Below, piece after piece: positions 1 through 10,025 of a stretch of 64,000 nucleotides of DNA. Made by a program: the position numbers and the translations under genes. This stretch comes from Tetracentron sinense (taxonomy: Eukaryota; Streptophyta; Magnoliopsida; Trochodendrales; Trochodendraceae), in the NCBI GenBank assembly GCA_015143295.1, contig CM026557.1, forward strand, positions 40,805,965-40,869,964, written 5' to 3'. The notes beneath the pieces are model-generated. The model saw only the letters and a program-made list of their open reading frames with translations. It did not search any database and was not told the DNA's origin. The first letter of the stretch is position 1. Every line of letters begins with the position of its first letter.

Positions 1-56
1 ATTAATAAACTAGAACTTGTTCTTTTGAGTATTTACTTTGTTTTTTGATTCTTTAG

Positions 57-2062
57 GAACAACGGACCATGCTGGAGAACGAGACTTTGCGCAAACAGGC
101 ATATGCCTACACTTTTTTTTATTGATTCAATTGCGAATCACCATGTAATAATTTGTCAAATGATATTTCAGTTTTAACATAATCTGTTATTTCCCTTAAG
201 CTTTTGTAGGTCGAGGAGCTTCGAGGTTTGCTTCCTTCAACTGAACGCTCTACGCCACCTTCTCTTGAATTCGATCCTATGGAAAGGAAACCTTCCTTAA
301 TAAAGCATGATGTTATAAGTTCAAATGTGGTTTGTAACTACACATTTGAGAAACAAGGAGATTCGGACACATCCTTGCACTTGGGGTACTGTTCAATCCT
401 TTCTTTAAGCATGATCTTTTTATGAAATGCGGATCCTACTGTCCAATTTTCTTGTTTTATTTTATTTTTTAATGGAAAAAAATATTTCAGTCATGGGAAA
501 ACAACATTGGAGGAAGCTTGCTCTAAAATTCTTTCATATTTTTGGGGAGAAATTCTAATGTGAAATAGATCCTCAAAAGGGTTTTAAAAACCATAAATGC
601 TATATGTGTTAGTTTAGATAAATAAAAATGAGTATAAAAAGATAATGATTTTTTAAGTCTTGGTTAACTGGGGAGAACCCTATTTCTAAATAATGTCTGA
701 GGTGAATGCCTTTGACATTAGGTGAGCCCAAGGCGTAAGGCATGTGTCTAATGTGGCGAAAGACTTAGGAGATTTGAGCCCCTAAGGTTGTGCCTAGGGG
801 TCTTTTCCTTGAGCCTAGCTTTGAGGTGTAAGCCTAACATTCCTGTTAAGACACTTGTATATAAATCAAGATCCTATTACAATTTACAACAGTGAACACG
901 ATTTGTACGATGTGGATGAGGTTCAATTCTTTGAGACCCTTTGTGAGCTCCATTGTAGGAAAATGTCTCAAAATTGTTGCATTGTCTACAAGGAAAATCT
1001 TTAGTGTGAAATACAAACTCAAAGGGATTTTAAAAGCCCTAAATATGTCAAACATAATAAATTAATAGTTAGTTAAAACAAATAACAAAATGGAAAAAAA
1101 ATTTAATGTCTTTTAATTCTCAATTATGTGGCTAGAACCTTATTTCTTTTTTGTTAATGTATGAAGACCATGCTTCATAAATAAAGTGGGCGTCACACGT
1201 ATGCCTTATATGAGCCTCACACTGAATCATGAGCCTGTAGGATTTAAGCCTCAAGTTTGAGCCTCGAGAAGCTTTCCTTAAGTCTTGCCTCTAGGCATTA
1301 GCCTAACAAGCCTTTTTAAAACACAGGTTGCATTGGCTCGTACTTTTTAACTTCCAAGCTGGGATTAGATGGAAATTGGAAGTCATATGAAATTTACGTA
1401 CTGTCTTGAGTGGCATCTTTACTGCCTTACACTTATCAAATGACAATTTTTGTCAGCTACTATTTCATTCAGTCTCATCTTATTTTCTCTGTTTTTCAGG
1501 TTTTCATCAGATGTTTATTGCAAGAGGAAAGCATCTGAGAGAGAATCTTGTTCCAACAATTCAGAGAGTCAAATGGCCCCACAGTAATACTTTCTTTGCG
1601 GTGTCTCTTCTGAAACACCTGCACTCATTTCAATTGTTTGAGCCAGCTTCTTTTTCATTGTTACATTCCAAATATAGGCTATTTGAAACAACCGATTCAA
1701 GTTTAACAGGCAGGCCAGCTCTCTTTTTTTGACATCGTGTGAAATGTGGCTTTATTAATGCAATCCTTGTGAACTTAGGACAAAAGTTTGATGGTTAATA
1801 GATTGGGTACTTATCTACCTATGTTCATATCCTCTTATTAAGAGTCCTTATTCATAGATAGATTGTATTTTGATAATTTGAAGGGGTGGAAAAAGCGGTT
1901 TATCATCAGATCGAGTTCTTACATGAGCTGGTTCACTTTGGTATGAAAAATGCTACAGATCATTTGGTTGATATCTGTGATTCTTTCAAAGAAAGTCCTG
2001 TTAGTGTTGCATTTCCATTGGATTCACTAATTGTTTTGGGAATTGCTTTAAACAATGTCTAG
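57..2062 (+). CDS. 3' part of an unidentified coiled-coil protein gene (last 5 exons)
   Basis: I read five exons that keep one frame: 57-98, 210-385, 1500-1583, 1678-1709 and 1884-2062, ending at TAG 2060-2062. Together they hold 513 nt, or 170 residues plus stop. The first exon starts after an acceptor AG, so the gene begins left of the window. The first two exons encode a Leu/Glu-rich stretch (MLENETLRKQVEELRGLL) typical of a coiled coil. Next comes a Ser-rich, basic linker (CKRKASERESCSNNSES), then a helical tail (FLHELVHFGMKNATDHLV). Introns 2 and 3 have GT donors. Introns 1 and 4 have only GC at the phase-correct donor. I do not recognise the family. The exon chain is an inference from splice signals and phase continuity; the 32-nt fourth exon is the least certain. 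The gene converges on the BYPASS1-like gene 194 bp away. Confidence 0.6.
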
Positions 2063-2102
2063 GTAACTTTTCTCGCAGATTATAGGATTTTTAATTGAGC
2101 AA

Positions 2103-2129
2103 ATATATATATATATATATATATATATA
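2103..2129. repeat. (AT)n microsatellite
   Basis: An uninterrupted alternating A/T run of about 27 bp lies just downstream of the stop codon of the left-hand gene, in its probable 3' region. It is likely to vary in length between individuals. Confidence 0.95.
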
Positions 2130-2255
2130 AGAACTTAGAATTAATCTTTTCAGAAAATGGAAACTGGCTTAGAATTAATGACTCTGTACATTGAAAAGAA
2201 ACTAATAAAATCTATATACAAAGAATTTATAATTAATTATTCTGCACAATTGAAA

Positions 2256-3146
2256 TCAAGGCTTTGTTGTTCTTGCTTTCTCTGCTGGCTGTAGGCTATT
2301 AAGCAATTCATTTCTCCCCTCCAAAACCTCCGAGAATAGCTGATCCGCCTCCTCTTCCACACCCTCCAAGAGCTTCCCAAAGGCCTCCACCTTCCCTCGC
2401 AAATCCTCAGCTGCGTTGCCGCTTTCTCCACCGACTGTAGCAGCAACTAGGCAGGCGACTCCATTATTGACCTCGCTTACGTCCTTCAACCCATTCCCTG
2501 TCTCCATCTCTTCACAAGCACTCAAATGCAGATGCTTCAGCAAAGAATCAACAGAATCTCCAGCTGCTTTTCTCATCTCCAAACATGGTTTAATGTCACC
2601 ACGAAGACCTGAAACCACTACCCCACATACCCAAAACTCGATGTTCTTCATCAATTTCAGAGCTTGATGGATTACCCATTCATTGCCTGAGCAAATCCTT
2701 TCCTCTTCGACTTCTTCGCTGCAATACTTGGTAGAATTAAATGGCTGAATTGCTTTCAGGCGCTTAATTGCCGAAGAAGGCGATTTCTCTATAAGTTTCA
2801 ATGCATGAGACAAGGAAACCCGAGCTTGACCCAGATGAGAAAGAGAGTATTTAATGGAGTTGAGGAGTTCTAGCAAATTCAAACTGTTTTTGAGATATTC
2901 CTCAACTGAAGCGAATTCCCATCTACTCATTGGGTAGTCTATGTTGACAAGAAGCTTCGCAAAAGCTTTGTTAATGGTGGGTAGGAGTTGAAGAGATTGA
3001 TGAATCCATGACAAGCTCAGGATTTTGGAATTCAAAGAGAGTTGGTTCAGCACTTTCAATACATCGGATTCGAAAGCGCGAAAAGAATTCGAGACCGCTT
3101 TCGAGTGGCGGTTGTGATGGTGGTGGTGGTGATGATGATTATCCAT
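2256..3146 (-). CDS. BYPASS1-like (BPS1/DUF793-type) protein
   Basis: This intronless frame encodes 296 residues from the ATG at 3146. The frame stays open further upstream (to 3374), but that extension looks non-coding, and the start before the His run fits the family's usual N terminus. Residues 4-11 are eight consecutive histidines. The body resembles BPS1-like proteins: SLSWIHQSLQLLPTINKAF near the N terminus, a central helical region (SLNLLELLNSIKYSL), the hydrophobic stretch FWVCGVVVSGL, and a C-terminal LFSEVLEGRNELLNSL. In Arabidopsis, BPS1 restrains a root-derived mobile signal that stops shoot growth; whether this paralogue does so is not known. The family assignment rests on remembered motif spacing, and length is normal for the shorter members. 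The His run is not a conserved family trait. Confidence 0.72.
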   Translation of the reverse strand: MDNHHHHHHHHNRHSKAVSNSFRAFESDVLKVLNQLSLNSKILSLSWIHQSLQLLPTINKAFAKLLVNIDYPMSRWEFASVEEYLKNSLNLLELLNSIKYSLSHLGQARVSLSHALKLIEKSPSSAIKRLKAIQPFNSTKYCSEEVEEERICSGNEWVIHQALKLMKNIEFWVCGVVVSGLRGDIKPCLEMRKAAGDSVDSLLKHLHLSACEEMETGNGLKDVSEVNNGVACLVAATVGGESGNAAEDLRGKVEAFGKLLEGVEEEADQLFSEVLEGRNELLNSLQPAEKARTTKP

Positions 3147-5812
3147 GGCGCCTAGCCTTTCTAACAATAGAATCATGGCAATTGACAAACACAACAACAA
3201 AGGAGGGTTTTGAATTTTGATCAGTTTACTGGTAGGTGGTCTATAAATATGGTTGCACAAGTTGTTGTGTGCGTGTCTTGTTGCAACTAACCAAAAACAT
3301 GGGATTGCCAAAACCAGTAGTTTTGGGACTCTATTGGAAGCCCAAAATACAGGAGGACCTTTGGCGGCGGTCAAATGAACTTATCTGTGTTTTATGCTTT
3401 CTTCATCATACACGCTTTTGCCCACTTGGACAATTTGACCCATTCGAATCTTGTTGCTTAAGCAAGATTGGAAGGATCATGGAAGGGGCTAATTAGTCAT
3501 ACAACACAGTCTACACGCTAACTTAAGGGCAAAAATAATAATTTAAATATGTGGAGAAGCTTTCGCTTGAAAATGTTTTGGTGGAGCACTCCCTTTAAAT
3601 TTTTTGGTGGAGCGCCCCTTGAAAAAAGCAAACTGGAATCCAATCTAACGAAGTAACTAGGGTTGGAAATTTCTGACATGATCAATCAACCGCCTGACTT
3701 TTCAATGGACTAAGAGGTTTTGGATTATACAATGGACTAGGAGGTTTTGGATTATAAAAATTGGATTCGTGTTCGTGGACAATGGACTAATAGGTTTTGG
3801 ATTATAAAAATTGGATTCGTGTTCGTGGACTAGACGTGTCATGGTACATAATTATCATCTTAAGTAATTAGCGGGTGGCACCTGTGATGCACGTGAGAGC
3901 GAAAGGAAGGAGTTAATCACACTTAATAGGAGTTAAAAGGGACACATGTTAACTCGCGAGTGCGACTGAGCTCTCCCCGAGTTCAATCGCGATTGACTGT
4001 GACTCTATTCTTTAAATCGATAGATGAGGGTAATTTGAGAATAAAAGTAAAATATTAAATTAAAGTTTTGTTTTATATAAGGGTAGTTTAAGAATTTCGG
4101 AAAATTCAGGCTACCTGCCTCTCCCATTATAATAGTAAAGATAAGTATGGTTATTTATATGAGAAATGCTAATCCAGTCATATTTTTCCAAGCTCTTTAT
4201 ATGGTCCCGACAAGTGTTTTGCAAGAGTTTCACTCCCCGCCACTTAATACTAACGGTTTTTACAGACAGCAGATAAATGATAATTAGACACCAAATAATG
4301 AAGTTTTCTTGAAGGTTTTCCGGAGTTAAAAAAAACAAAGTATAGATCACATGTACAATACATCATAGTCAAAGAATACCTGTCTAAGTCTAAAGTTGAA
4401 GTTTTGAATCATCTACAAGTTACTTCTATAGTGAAAAACATATTATTAGCAAATGAGAAGTCAGCATACCTATCACGTTGAGAAATTGATTAAACATGGT
4501 CTTCCTTACACTTCGTTCCTACACTTTGCAAATCCTCTTAGTGGAATCGTATACCAATTTTTAGAATCCGGGCTCACACAACCCAAATCTATGATGATTC
4601 CATCATACATGATCAGACCCATACTGTACAAATATGTGATAGATATTCCATCATACATGATTGAGTTCACTGTCTGCCTATTCCTTAATCTAAGAGCATT
4701 TTCATTACCAAAACTAAAATTTCTTCAATTTTTTCTTTAAAGTGGAGAGTTCCTCAAACTTTTTGAAGGTGCAACTCCAACAACACTTTCAATTTCTTCC
4801 ACATTTCTTCCCTACTTCACGTCTAAGCATTCACTTTCTACTGTCTTTATTTTAAATAAAATTAAATGGTGAATTGAAAATGCTTGTCAAAACCCTTTCC
4901 CTAAAATGACGATTCACTTTGGCGAGCCTGTTGGAATTTCGTGTTTGCCTTCACGCTCCTTAAATTGGCGAATATGGAGCCTGTTTAGGATAGTGTTGGA
5001 GATGCTCTAATTCAAGAGGGCTTACCTTTTGTTTGAGATTAGGGGCAGCCCAAAAGATCTCATTGGAACTCTTCAACACATGGCAATTAATGGTTGGGGT
5101 TTTTCTCAAGATTTCTTATTTTAAAATTTTAGTGATGGTCAAATATTATAATCTATGTACTCGGAATTTTCTTAAACACAGTTGTGTCAGGTGTCTCATT
5201 AACCTTAGTTGATCAATAATAACACTTTAACCAAAAAAAAATCAACAACAACCCTTAGAATCAATATCACCCTAACCTAAGTTTTAGAAAATACCTAACA
5301 AAAAGTTAGCGAAAAATGCGATATTTTGTACCAAATAGATCAGAGATGGCACAATGGTATGAAAGTCGGAGAGTCTCTCTCCACTTATGTAGTTGCGGAG
5401 TCTATCTCAAATGTGGATAGGAAAAATGTACATGAAGTTAATCAAAGATGGCTATCTATCTCAAACTACTCCTCGCTGCACAAACCAACTCAACTTTCAT
5501 GAACTCTAGTTAAATCTTTTGAACTCTTGTGGTTAAATAAAAATTTATTTTATTTTTCTCAAAATCAAGGATAGATGGGTGAACTTTAGGAATGAATGAA
5601 TCTTAACTACAATTAAATAGAGTTAAAAGGAGGACACATGACATTAAAAGGGGACCCGAGATGCACCTCCTCGCATCACAGACCGAGGAGGTGATTATTT
5701 TCCATCTTTCAAAATAGACGTTGTGGAATGGCAGTGTCACCCCTTCACTTGGTCAAAAAGAGGGACCCATCTGGGAAAAAGTTTTGAATGAACCATCAAG
5801 ATAACATTTCCC
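3147..5812. other. Intergenic, no gene seen; repeat fragments
   Basis: I found no convincing coding sequence. A half copy of the foldback repeat family lies at about 3880-4000 (it contains gagttcaatcgcgattg), and another degenerate piece at about 5570-5690. Around 4110-4150 an AT-rich motif (actattataatgggag in reverse) resembles stretches near 54150 and may be an end of an undetermined transposon. Short open frames here, such as 4453-4740, lack any family signal. Confidence 0.6.
3703..3829. repeat. 50-bp tandem repeat, 2.5 copies
   Basis: Two nearly identical 50-bp units (3730-3779 and 3780-3829) begin caatggacta and end gtgttcgtgga. A 27-bp partial unit precedes them at 3703-3729. The near identity suggests a recent slippage-type duplication. 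Confidence 0.9.
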
Positions 5813-5820
5813 CTTATGAA

Positions 5821-6322
5821 TATGGGTGGTTAACAAACCATGTTGCTCAACGGCTCGCCGTAGACTCATTAAAAGCCTGTTTAAACTTGTTTATTTAATA
5901 AATAAGCCAATTGAGCACACAGGTACTCGGCTCGTTTAAAGCTCTGCTCTATTATATATGTATACTAACATATTAAAATATTTTAAATATACTTGCTTCA
6001 TTTAAATAGTAAAAATTAAGTATATTTATTATATACTAGTAAATAGTATATAATCTATTTTTCATGATAAGAATATCCTTTATACAATTATTATACAAAA
6101 TTTTAGTTAACACCATGATTTCTTTATTTAAAATTTCCAACTAATATAAATAGCTATATCCAATTACCTAAGCTACTCACGAACAGGTCGAGCTCGGCTT
6201 GAGTTTATTTATTAAAACTCGAACTTGTTTATTTAAAAGTCAAGCTCAAGCTTAATTTTCAAGTTTGTTTAATTAACAAGCTTAAACACACCATTATTCG
6301 GTTTGGCTCAATAACACCCCTA
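5821..6322. mobile_element. Non-autonomous hAT-like element, TAGGG type, GCTCG-rich
   Basis: The 502-bp element is flanked by a perfect 8-bp target duplication, cttatgaa (5813-5820 and 6323-6330), which is the hAT size. Its ends are inverted: left TATGGGTGGTT, right ACACCCCTA, whose complement is TAGGGGTGT. The regions next to the ends are rich in short degenerate repeats built on gctcg, agctcg and aaactcg, and the centre is very AT-rich. There is no transposase frame, so it must have been mobilised in trans. Confidence 0.82.
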
Positions 6323-6623
6323 CTTATGAAGCCTAGTGGATTAGTACTGGGGAAGATCCTGTTTGCCACATCAATGAGGAAGCTTTAACCACCCTGGTGT
6401 GGAAGCTTTAACCACCCTTATATGAGGGTACACCTCGACATGTTAGCTAGAGGAGCAGTACTTTATTTGGCAACAGATTTCCTCTCGCAAAAGCCCTCTT
6501 TGCTCGCGTGAAAAACCGTTTTAAGTAAGGAAATAATAGCATGCATGTGCGCAGTCCAATGAACACGTGGCACGTGCACACCTCCTAGCTCATCTTGTGT
6601 TCTCTTTGATACCTATTAACTAT

Positions 6624-7615
6624 TGTTGGGATACAAACACGTCTATATGTGGGGGTGTTTTGGGAATTTCCTTTTACAAGGAAAATAAAACCCTAATAGG
6701 GTTGTAATGTCTCACAATTTTGGGGTTCTCGATCTTTAGGGATTACAGCAAGGAAAAAAAGGAGAGAACAGAGTCCTCCCTCTTTTTTTTGGCGCGAAAG
6801 AGAGAACTGTTGAGACGTGGTTAATCCTCGGTAGGGGTGTATTCGGGCCGGGCTTGGCCAAGCCCGGATCGGCTTGAAAAAAAAATTTCTAGGCTTGAAG
6901 CCCAACTTGGCTTGAAATCCAGCTCGAAAAATCGGCCCGAAGCTCGGCTCAAATTCAAAAGCCTAGCTTGAAGTTTGGCTCAACCCGAATTGATTCAAGC
7001 TCGAGCTGGCTTGGCTTGGCTCGAGCTCGGCTTGAATACCTTTTTTTCTTAAATTTATATATTTATATATATATAATAATGATATATATAAATAATATGT
7101 TTATTATTTTTTATTTTTTTAATAATATTCGAGCTGAGCTGAGCCGATCCTCAATCGAGCCGGGCCGAATCAAACAGGGGTTGGCCCGAGCTTGGCTTGA
7201 ATAATTTTTCAAGCTTTTTTCTAGGCTTGGCTTGGCCCAATTGGGCCAAAAAATCGGGCCGAACCAAGTCAGGCTTGGGCCGGGCCAAGTCGAACCAACG
7301 GGCCAATCGGGCTTTGTGCAGCCCTAATCCTCGGCCAAGCATAGATCGGCCCGGGAGAAGAACTTGTAAGCGAATTCCAATTTCTTGCATAGTGGATTTA
7401 CATTCTTGCCCCGTGGTTGTTTCCTCCATTGAAGGAGGTTTTTCCAAGTAAACATTGTCTTTCCTGTGTAGTGTGATTATTCTCTTCTAAATCTTCTTGA
7501 ATGTCTTTTTGATTTTATTAATCTTGATTACTGAATCCATAACCTATTGCTTAATTGGGAAAGAAGTGTTTCTTTTTAAATCATGCATAGAAGGGAAATA
7601 TCTTGTTTCCCAACA
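6624..7615. mobile_element. Solo Ty1/copia-type LTR (fossil)
   Basis: The LTR starts TGTTGGGATAC and ends TTTCCCAACA, giving complementary TGTTGGGA/TCCCAACA ends. It is flanked by a perfect 5-bp target duplication, actat (6619-6623 and 7616-7620). No internal retrotransposon sequence adjoins it, so it is a solo LTR, presumably left by recombination between two LTRs. It is 992 bp long, of which about 500 bp is the later hAT insertion. The copia assignment is an inference from the end sequence. Confidence 0.82.
6832..7326. mobile_element. Non-autonomous hAT-like element, TAGGG type, GGCTTG-rich, nested in a solo LTR
   Basis: The 495-bp element has a perfect 8-bp target duplication, atcctcgg (6824-6831 and 7327-7334). 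Its ends are inverted: TAGGGGTGTA on the left and TGCAGCCCTA on the right. Both subterminal regions are packed with ggcttgg, ggcccg and agctcgg variants around an AT-rich core. It has no transposase. It sits inside the solo copia LTR, so it is younger than that LTR. Short open frames on both strands come from the repetitive sequence. Confidence 0.87.
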
Positions 7616-7909
7616 ACTATGATTTAATCACTCCAATAGTTAAATAATCTAACGTTTTTATTTTTTTTTTAAATTGCCACACAAATGAGTGAATCATAAC
7701 TAAGGTTAATATTTTAAAAATATTTTTTTCCTAAAAATCAATGTTAGATTATTTAACCCTAAGGTGCGTGAACCTTAATCATAGTTAATAGGTGCCAAAG
7801 AGGACACTGACAAGCTGGAGAGGTGCGCGCGTACCGCAAAACAGAATGCGTCCACATACATGATATCATTTTCTTAGTTAAACTGTTTTCACACATTGGG
7901 CAAAGAGGC

Positions 7910-7935
7910 GGAGCCCGAGTAAATACTCGGGCTCC
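7910..7935. repeat. Perfect 12-bp hairpin
   Basis: ggagcccgagta and its exact complement tactcgggctcc are separated by a 2-nt aa loop. No transposon end or terminator function could be assigned. Confidence 0.9.
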
Positions 7936-8296
7936 TACCAAAGGAAATCGGTTGCCACTTTATTTAAGTTCTGAAGGTGTTCAAATTTTTTTTTGCTCCC
8001 ATAAGAGTTGAAGGGGAAAATTTCCGAACTCGCCACGCGTCAGTAGCTGCAACAATCTTTGGTTTACTGGTAGAAGGTTGAAGGTGGAGGGTTTGAACCC
8101 TATCCTGTAAATGAAACTGAGGGGGCGGGTGTGCACCCTGAAATAAGCTCCGATGATAAAGTCAGTATGAGGATAGGCATATGAGCATGATAGTGTAGAG
8201 ATACTTATCATGAGGTCATTGACCATATGCGCTTGAGGACGGGCTCTGGAGGACGAGCTATGGAGAGGCATAGGATGTAGCTCGGATGCAATAGAA

Positions 8297-8515
8297 GACG
8301 TAGCTCGGGAGGCACAGAGGACGTAGCTCTCGGACAATGCAGCTCTCGGCAACGTAGGTCTCGGACAACGCAACTCGGACAACGTAGCTCTCAGACAAGG
8401 CAACTCTCGGACAATGCAGCTCGGACAATGTATACGTTGTACGCATGACAACGGATACGTTGTGCATAAGACAACGGGACAACGTAGCTCGGACAACGGG
8501 TACAACTCAGGCACA
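8297..8515. repeat. Degenerate GGACAACGTAGCTC-type minisatellite
   Basis: Irregular copies of a 14-16 bp motif around ctcggacaacgtagct run through this stretch and pass directly into the 12-bp array that follows. The long minus-strand open frame across it is a consequence of the repeat and not a gene. Confidence 0.8.
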
Positions 8516-8536
8516 GCTTGGGCACAACGGGTACAA

Positions 8537-8772
8537 CTTGGATAACACATTGGATGGCACAACGGATGACACAACGGGTGGCACAAAGGATGACACAACG
8601 GGTCGCATAACGGATGGCACAACGGATTGTACAATGGGTAGCACAGCGGATGGCACAACGGATGACACAACAGGTGGCACAGTGGATGGCACAGCAGATG
8701 ACACAATGGATGACACAACAGGTCGCACAACGGGTGACACAACGGATGGTACAACGGGTGGCACAACGGCGA
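8537..8772. repeat. 12-bp minisatellite, about 20 copies
   Basis: Tandem units close to ggatggcacaac repeat about twenty times with scattered substitutions. Because the unit is a multiple of three, several frames stay open on both strands and give artificial peptides of TTDG, HPLC or VVPS type. No start context, splice signals or family resemblance supports a protein. Confidence 0.92.
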
Positions 8773-8789
8773 AGTCATGCAAGTAGCAG

Positions 8790-10017
8790 TGTGACTTTCA
8801 CATTCCACCAATTAGATAAATATGAAATATTAGATATTAACAGAGTGTAAGGGTACCGTTCATGGAGAACATCAAATGAAGAGGAGTGAATCAGGTGGGT
8901 GACTGTCTTCATAACCCTTTGGGGTTGAAGTGTGAACGACTCAAGCCTCCCAGTTTTCCTTCATCTTCTTCTTCTTTTCTTACTTTCTCTCTTGCCTTCC
9001 GCACCATCCTCTTTTTCTCTGGTGATTCTTGCTTATTTATAGGCATTTGGAGTCATCATGACTTGTGTAGTCATGATGAGGACACCTGTCAGATAACACT
9101 TAAGAGAGCCAGCACATTGCCCAAGTGAGCTTATGTCGGCTAAATTGTTAGAATTTACTAGAGTGAGAAATTCTCATTTTACCCCTTCTTTTTATGAATT
9201 TTTCCCATTACAGGAGCCGTTATACTTAAACAGCTCGAATGCAGTAATAATAGACTTTTCTTATGGTACTGCGTAGTTGCAGTATATCCACTGCATGACT
9301 GTCCCAAAACTTTAACCTAGGTACGGTCCTTCTAGTAGGATAAGTAATGCCAGTCAAGACTCCATTCCTCTCAAATTGTTCATTTTGGTAGTAATACCAG
9401 TACACAACTTTGTAAAAATTCATTAGAATTTAGGGGAGTATTTTTCTTCTTGGTTACATGTAAACATGCATTGTGGCAAGAAGAAATTATATTTATTTGT
9501 TAGGGAAGAGAATGAAATTCTCTCTCCCTAACAAGTTAAATGAAAGGGGAATGAAATTGCTAAGACGTTAAGCTCGGCCATGTCTGACTTGCCAACACTG
9601 TTCAATTGGACCTGGCCTGAGCTGACTGAGGTTCACCCAAATAGAATTTGAGCTCGAGCACGATAATTCTATCTTTAGAGCAACAGTAGTATTGCCCATA
9701 CCTAGGTCAGTCACCTGACCTAACCAGAGCGCTATGTTACGTCCCATTAGTCTCATCAAAATACATTTCAGACTGTCAAGAGGCATAAGTATCCACCTGA
9801 TTCAAACTGACAATGATTCATGTGCAGTACACAGAAATACATTATTAACCTACAATTCCGTACAAAAATCAAAATAGTAGCTTGTCAACTCAGTTGACAA
9901 AGTAGGGTTTGCAATTAGATCAATCATCAGACATAGATTGACGCAACGACAGTTAATGAAGGGACCTCATCAGAGGAACAAAATCCGGAAGGAGAAAAGA
10001 GGGAAGGGGGCATCGCA
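8790..10017. other. Intergenic, no gene recognised
   Basis: A pyrimidine-rich patch lies at about 8950-9010. Open frames on the minus strand at 9226-9423 and 9568-9786 have ordinary codon use but no recognised motif and no clear splice partners. They could be exons of a broken gene; I could not support one. Confidence 0.45.
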
Positions 10018-10025
10018 TCTCCAGC

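Larger units (their letters stand above)
6565..7845. repeat. Foldback repeat copy, interrupted by a solo copia LTR
   Basis: Once the 6624-7615 LTR is set aside, the left arm (about 6565-6623 continuing at 7621) pairs with the right arm (about 7740-7845). Both arms contain cacctattaactatgatt-type sequence and a gttaaataatctaac motif, in opposite orientation. It belongs to the family best seen at 10647-10965. Boundaries are approximate. Confidence 0.65.

Noticed and set aside
4453-4740. 95-codon plus-strand frame
   Set aside because: AT-rich, no motif, no splice context, and a duplicated tccatcatacatga phrase inside it. Most likely a chance frame.
5330-5460. SINE-like A box (tggcacaatggta)
   Set aside because: No matching B box at tRNA spacing, no A-rich tail and no flanking duplication.
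7981-8811. 276-codon minus-strand open frame rich in HPLC repeats
   Set aside because: It lies on a 12-bp minisatellite and its degenerate neighbour, where frames stay open on both strands. No homologous domain is visible.
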